Source: Caulobacteraceae bacterium
GTDB taxonomy: Bacteria; Pseudomonadota; Alphaproteobacteria; Caulobacterales; Caulobacteraceae
Direction of reading: 5' to 3'
Assembly (NCBI GenBank): GCA_947441065.1
Contig: CANESI010000010.1
Span: 1 to 64,000 of the forward strand
Length of the DNA stretch: 64,000 nt
Shown here: in pieces, positions 59,875 to 64,000 of the stretch
Layout of the letters: each line of letters begins with the position of its first letter
Position numbering within the stretch: the first letter of the stretch is position 1
Notes under the pieces: generated by a model
Told to the model about the DNA's origin: nothing
Database searches by the model: none
Seen by the model: only the letters and a program-made list of their open reading frames with translations
Made by a program: the position numbers and the translations under genes

Positions 59875-62046
59875 CTATTTGGTCGGAAAGCCGCGACGGG
59901 CCAAGAGCGGCTTCACATCGGGATCACGTCCGCGGAAGGCGCGATAGGCCTCTGCCCGGTCGGTCTCGTTACCGGTCTGCAGGACGATGGTCCGGAACCG
60001 ATCAGCAACCGTCCGGTCCCAAGGTCCGCCCGCCTCTTTAAAGGCGGCCCAGATATCCGCATCCATCACTTCGGACCACAGATAGCTGTAATAGCCCGCC
60101 GAATAGCCGTCTGACGTGAACAGGTGATTGAACTGTGGCAAGCGGTGCCGCATCACGATCTCCTTAGGCATGCCCATTTCAGCCAAGGTTTCACGCTCAA
60201 AGCGGTCTGGATCCGTAACCGAAACAGTGCGGTTATGCAGCTTCATATCGACAATGGCGCTGGACAGATATTCAACCGTCGCAAAGCCCTGATTGAAGGT
60301 GCTGGAAGCTTGGATCTTGTCGACCAAGGCCTTGGGCATCGGCGCGCCGGTCTTATAGTGCAGGGCAAACCGGTTCAGCACTTCAGGGGTCAAGAGCCAG
60401 TTTTCATTCACCTGACTGGGCATCTCGACAAAGTCGCGCGGCACCCGCGCCAGATCCGGATAATAGACATTCTGCAACAGGTAGTGGATGCCGTGCCCGA
60501 ACTCGTGGAACAGGGTGTCGGCATCATCAAGGCTGATCAGGGTCGGGGTCCCGTCTGTGCCGGCTGTGAAATTATTGTTGTTCGAGGCCAGAACGGTTCG
60601 CGTGCCACCGAGGCCCTGCTGGCTGCGATAGGTGGTCATCCAAGCGCCTGACCGTTTTCCGTCGCGCGCGAAATTATCCATATAGAACAGGCCAACCGGG
60701 GCTCCGGTCTTGAGGTTTGTCACCTCAAAGGTGCGAACCTTTGGCTCAAACACCGGCACATCGCCCGTATTTTCCTTAAAGCCCAGATCATAGAGCTGTC
60801 CCGCTGACCAGAACATGCCGTCGATCAAGCTGTTGAGCTGCAGATAGGGCTTCACCTCGGCTTCATTGAGGTCGTACTTCGCCTTACGGACCTTCTCAGC
60901 ATAGAAGCCATAGTCCCAAGGAGAGATGGTGATCTTGGCGGTCTTGCTCGCCTTAGCCTCGGCATCGGCGATCTTTTGCATGTCCGCGACCTCTTCCTTC
61001 ACGCGGGCCACAGCGGCGGGCCAGACGCGCATCATCAGGTCCATCGCCTTCGAGGGGTCCTTGGCCATGGTGTCGGCCATGCGATAGTGGGCGTGGGTCT
61101 CAAATCCGAGCAGAACCGCGCGCTCTTGGCGCAGCTTTAGGATCTCGGTGATGGTCTGATTGGTGTCATTGGCATCGCCATTGTCGCCGCGATTGACAAA
61201 GGCCCGCCAGACCTTTTCACGCAGGGCACGGTCGCTGGCATAGTCGAGCACCGGCTGCACGGCCGAGCGGGTGTTCTTGACCGCATAGCGGTTCGGCTGA
61301 CCTGCCGCCACAGCCGCCGATTTGAAGGCAGCGAGCAACGCGGGCTCAAGCCCGGCCAGAGTGGTCGCATCATCCACAAAGATCAGGGCCTGCTCGTCGC
61401 GCACCACCTTGCCGCCAAACTCTGCGAACCTTTGAGCCAGCGCGCTGTTGATCTCCATCAGCCGGGCCTTTTGCGCCCCGGCCAGATTGGCCCCGTTACG
61501 CACAAAGCCTTCATAGGACCGCTCGACCAAGCGCAACTGCGCGGGCGTCAGGTTCAGATTGGCGCGGTTGTCGTAAACGGCCTTATAGCGCTGGAACAGC
61601 TTAGGATCGAGCATCAGTCCGTCATAGAAGGATGACAGCTTAGGCTCCCACTCCGTTTCGAGCTGATTGACCCGGTTGTTCGAAAGGTTCGAGGTCTGCA
61701 CGCCCCACAGGGACTGAAGCCGGTCCATCTTGCTGCCGGCCAACATCATCGGCTCATGCACATTCTGGAAGGTGGCAGGCGCGGAATTGTCGCGCACGGC
61801 CTCAACCTCTTGCTTCATATCGGCCATGGCTTCGGTGAAGGCCGCTGGGAACTGTTCGACATCGAGCCTGTCCCAAGCCGGAACCCCTTGGAATGGCCCA
61901 GTCCACTCAGCGGTCAGCGGATTGGGCGCAGCCTTGGGCGCGGGGGCTTCAACGACGGTCGGGGCAGTCGTGGTCATGGGCTTTTCCATTGTCGCGCACC
62001 CGGCAAGGGCGCTGCTGGCCAGAAGGATCAGAAGGGCGGATTTCAT
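59875..62046 (-). CDS. M3 family metallopeptidase (Dcp-like), lipoprotein
   Basis: A 723-residue peptidyl-dipeptidase-like enzyme. Residues 1-17 are a lipoprotein signal (LAGC, Cys17), so it is predicted to be membrane-anchored in the periplasm or outer membrane. The zinc motif HEFGH is at 514-518, with the third ligand expected in the following helix. ATG 62046 with GGAGCGACCT upstream is chosen over the longer frame. Likely removes dipeptides from peptide C-termini during peptide use. Confidence 0.92.
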   Translation of the reverse strand: MKSALLILLASSALAGCATMEKPMTTTAPTVVEAPAPKAAPNPLTAEWTGPFQGVPAWDRLDVEQFPAAFTEAMADMKQEVEAVRDNSAPATFQNVHEPMMLAGSKMDRLQSLWGVQTSNLSNNRVNQLETEWEPKLSSFYDGLMLDPKLFQRYKAVYDNRANLNLTPAQLRLVERSYEGFVRNGANLAGAQKARLMEINSALAQRFAEFGGKVVRDEQALIFVDDATTLAGLEPALLAAFKSAAVAAGQPNRYAVKNTRSAVQPVLDYASDRALREKVWRAFVNRGDNGDANDTNQTITEILKLRQERAVLLGFETHAHYRMADTMAKDPSKAMDLMMRVWPAAVARVKEEVADMQKIADAEAKASKTAKITISPWDYGFYAEKVRKAKYDLNEAEVKPYLQLNSLIDGMFWSAGQLYDLGFKENTGDVPVFEPKVRTFEVTNLKTGAPVGLFYMDNFARDGKRSGAWMTTYRSQQGLGGTRTVLASNNNNFTAGTDGTPTLISLDDADTLFHEFGHGIHYLLQNVYYPDLARVPRDFVEMPSQVNENWLLTPEVLNRFALHYKTGAPMPKALVDKIQASSTFNQGFATVEYLSSAIVDMKLHNRTVSVTDPDRFERETLAEMGMPKEIVMRHRLPQFNHLFTSDGYSAGYYSYLWSEVMDADIWAAFKEAGGPWDRTVADRFRTIVLQTGNETDRAEAYRAFRGRDPDVKPLLARRGFPTK

Positions 62047-62222
62047 AGGTCGCTCCGGTGCCGTAGGGCGATGATTGAGAATTGAACTGACCTTAGCAGG
62101 CGATAGCCGGTCCGCGTCAGACCAAAAATGCAGCAAACGGACAGTTTGCCTTGCTCAGGCCCACCCTGCGTCGCTACGGTCCGGCCATATCGAGACTCCC
62201 CCCTCAGAAGGAACATCCCTCA

Positions 62223-62744
62223 ATGGCAATTTCACTCTACGACGTGTCCGTGACCTCATCCCTGCAGGTGCTCGGTGCCGTGACCGGTATTCTGGACCGG
62301 GGCATGGCCTTCTGCGTCGACAACAATATCGATCCGAACGAAATGGTCGCCGCGCGGCTCGTCGACGATATGCAGCCCCTGCACTTCCAGATCGTCTCGG
62401 TGTTTCACCATTCCTTGGGGGCGATCAACAGCGTCAAGGCTGGCATCGCCACGCCCCCGCCGCCCGTTGGTCCGCTCGACTATGCCGGTCTACAAAAGCA
62501 TGTGGCAGACGCCTTGGCAGGCCTGAAGGCCCTCACCGCCGACGAAATCAACGCGCTCGAAGGCAAGGACGTGACCTTTGAAATGGGCAGCTTCAAATTG
62601 CCATTCGTGGCCGAGGGCTTCTTGATGTCCTTCGCCCTGCCCAACCTGCACTTCCACGCCACCACCACCTACGACATCCTGCGCGCACGCGGCGTGCCAT
62701 TGGGCAAGCGCGACTATCTGGGTCAAATGCGCATGAAGGGCTAA
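62223..62744 (+). CDS. DUF1993 family protein
   Basis: A 173-residue soluble protein. MAISLYDVSVTSSLQVLGAV, MVAARLVDDMQPLHFQI and NLHFHATTTYDILRARGVPLG are hallmarks of DUF1993 (DinB-like four-helix fold). AAGGAA lies upstream of ATG 62223. The function is unknown. Confidence 0.92.
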   Translation: MAISLYDVSVTSSLQVLGAVTGILDRGMAFCVDNNIDPNEMVAARLVDDMQPLHFQIVSVFHHSLGAINSVKAGIATPPPPVGPLDYAGLQKHVADALAGLKALTADEINALEGKDVTFEMGSFKLPFVAEGFLMSFALPNLHFHATTTYDILRARGVPLGKRDYLGQMRMKG

Positions 62745-62767
62745 TCCGCCCTCCCCCATATCAGATC

Positions 62768-62805
62768 ACGCCGCCGAGGATCACTGGGTCTTCGGCGGCG
62801 TTTTT
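62768..62805 (+). terminator. Rho-independent terminator of the DUF1993 gene
   Basis: ACGCCGCCGA and TCGGCGGCGT form a 10-bp stem followed by TTTTTG, 23 bases after the DUF1993 stop. Confidence 0.9.
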
Positions 62806-62820
62806 GTCTCAGAGTTGGAC

Positions 62821-63591
62821 CTAAACGCCGCGGGTCTTGATACGCAGGGCATCCCAGCTATTGTCCGCCGTCCAGCCGCCATCGACGGGCAGGCTGACCC
62901 CGTTCACAAAACTGTCCTCCTGCGCCAAGAAGGCAATGGCGGCGGCAACATCTTCAGGCCGGGCAAAGCGGGCCATGGGGACGCGGTTGATAATGTCCTC
63001 ATCGCCGTAAGCTCCAGAGCCCTGATCAGCGACATCCATTTCGGTCTTGATCCAGCCGGGACAGACCGCATTGACCCGCACCCCGCGACCACCCCACTCG
63101 GCGGCCAAGGTCCGCGTCAGACCGATCAGGCCATGTTTGGAGGCATTATAGGCGCTGCGATGGATGACGCCGCCAAGGCCAGCGACGGAGGCGACATTGA
63201 CGATATTGCCGCTTTTGCGCGCCAGCATCTGCTTGCCCAAGGCTTGGCTGAGCAGGAAGGGACCTTGCAGATTGATGGCCATGACCTTCTGCCATTGGGC
63301 AAGGCTGGTCTCTTCGGCGGGAGAAATCAGGCTGATCCCGGCATTGTTGACCAGCACATCGGCTGCGCCATAGCCCTTGGCAACAAGGGCTGCCAACTCA
63401 AGTGCGAAGGCCTCTGACGAGACGTCACCGCAGATGGCAGCGACCTTCAAGCCTTCGGCCTGAAGCCGCGAGAGCGGGCCATCGAGAGGCTGCAAATCGG
63501 TCATCAGGACCTGATAGCCCTTGCGGCCCAGCAGCGCCGCCGTGGCAAAGCCAACACCTTGGGCCGCGCCCGTCACAACAGCCGTTCTCAT
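62821..63591 (-). CDS. Short-chain dehydrogenase/reductase
   Basis: A 256-residue classical SDR. The cofactor loop is TGAAQGVG (7-14), and Ser135, Tyr148 and Lys152 (SAYNASKHG) form the active site. AVCPGWIKTEM is typical of the family. ATG 63591 with AGGA 8 bases upstream is preferred over the longer frame. It resembles 3-hydroxybutyrate or 3-oxoacyl-ACP type enzymes; the substrate is unknown. Confidence 0.9.
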   Translation of the reverse strand: MRTAVVTGAAQGVGFATAALLGRKGYQVLMTDLQPLDGPLSRLQAEGLKVAAICGDVSSEAFALELAALVAKGYGAADVLVNNAGISLISPAEETSLAQWQKVMAINLQGPFLLSQALGKQMLARKSGNIVNVASVAGLGGVIHRSAYNASKHGLIGLTRTLAAEWGGRGVRVNAVCPGWIKTEMDVADQGSGAYGDEDIINRVPMARFARPEDVAAAIAFLAQEDSFVNGVSLPVDGGWTADNSWDALRIKTRGV

Positions 63592-63689
63592 CTCTATGGT
63601 CCTACGCAAAACAAAGCCCTGACCACACCCTAGCAATGCCGAAGCAACGGGGCGAATAGTCTCTTGTCATGCGCAAAAATGAAGAGCGG

Positions 63690-64000
63690 TTAGGCGCTGC
63701 GGCTTAGGGACGCGATCTGTCCGATGGCAGGCGAGGCGCGGCCCCCCACCAGATCGGCCAAGGCCTTGCGCGTTGCCTCCGGTCCAAAGGCATGATGGAT
63801 CGTCATCAGGCCCTTCATCTCTTGCGCAATCCGCGCGCTTTGAACCTGAGCCTTTTGCATCACCACGCCGGGGCCCCAGTCGCCTTCACGCTTGGCCAAT
63901 TGGAAGGGGATGAAGAGGAAACTGTGCTTAGGCGCGCCCTCGACCCGAACCTTCACCCTTGGCGCATCCCAGTGGGTGGCACCGACCATGCTGCTGAGCT
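63690..64000 (-). CDS. Unknown protein, 5' end beyond window edge
   Basis: The frame is open from TAA-side 63690 to the right edge without a stop, so the ATG at 63989 need not be the start. The C-terminal 100 residues (THWDAPRVKVRVEGAPKHSF, FGPEATRKALADLVGG) show no motif I recognise. There is no overlap with other genes. Confidence 0.55.
   Translation of the reverse strand, partial: LSSMVGATHWDAPRVKVRVEGAPKHSFLFIPFQLAKREGDWGPGVVMQKAQVQSARIAQEMKGLMTIHHAFGPEATRKALADLVGGRASPAIGQIASLSRSA

Noticed and set aside
63630-63660. Second copy of repeat family C (GCCGAAGCAAC)
   Set aside because: Only about 10 bases match, without the GTCATTGCGAG arms, so it cannot be told from chance.

Overview
The window looks like chromosomal DNA of a GC-rich alphaproteobacterium, most likely of the Caulobacterales. 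The main reasons are a TipN-like polar coiled-coil protein, an mreB-mreC-mreD-mrdA-rodA cluster, a full set of acyl-CoA catabolic genes and the alphaproteobacterial style of the leuA, thyA-folA and quinohemoprotein genes. Genus cannot be fixed from this sequence alone. No rRNA, tRNA, CRISPR array, insertion sequence or prophage was seen.

Layout. 1-4.1 kb: the 5' part of a TonB-dependent receptor (minus) and a lipoprotein PQQ dehydrogenase with a fused cytochrome c. 4.3-9.3 kb: an orphan ParA-type ATPase, a small Cys-containing protein, the TipN-like protein and a dipeptide epimerase. 9.3-15 kb: two MFS transporters, a DUF423 protein, and a translationally coupled operon of an AttH/DUF7064-like protein, an APH-type kinase and a small unknown protein. 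15-17 kb: two alpha/beta hydrolases. 17-23 kb: the rod-shape (elongasome) operon. 23-36 kb: metabolic and housekeeping genes (EamA transporter, leuA with a possible leucine-rich leader ORF, TVP38 protein, aspartate aminotransferase, WecA/MraY-type transferase, polyprenyl diphosphate synthase, TrmN6-like methyltransferase, ilvC, DUF924, thyA, folA, SMP-30). 35.6-47.3 kb: a flavin oxidoreductase, four acyl-CoA dehydrogenases, an enoyl-CoA hydratase, a DMGDH-type FAD enzyme and an ExoX-type exonuclease. 47.4-54 kb: a MoxR/VWA pair, an XRE regulator with a divergent membrane protein, a limonene-epoxide-hydrolase-like protein, a TauD-type dioxygenase and a spinster-type MFS. 54.1-59.8 kb: a TetR-controlled catabolic cluster (flavin monooxygenase, SDR, FAH-family protein, acyl-CoA dehydrogenase). 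59.9-64 kb: a lipoprotein M3 peptidase, DUF1993, an SDR and a gene cut by the window edge.

Working together. One theme is growth of the cell envelope at defined places: MreBCD/PBP2/RodA, the TipN-like polarity factor with an orphan ParA beside it, peptidoglycan dipeptide recycling and lipid-carrier enzymes. The other is oxidation of unusual acids or cyclic compounds. The acyl-CoA dehydrogenases are mostly of the heterotetramer (PimC/PimD-like) or ACAD10/11-like types rather than plain fatty-acid enzymes.

Notable non-coding structure: at least two families of 85-110 bp palindromic intergenic repeats (A and B, three copies each), two further single-copy palindromes, a 436 bp stack of all four at 41971-42405, and four convergent gene pairs that share one CTAG as both stop codons. 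No wholly new system can be proved from sequence. The best candidates are the ParA/TipN locus, the kinase/AttH-like operon and the leuA leader.
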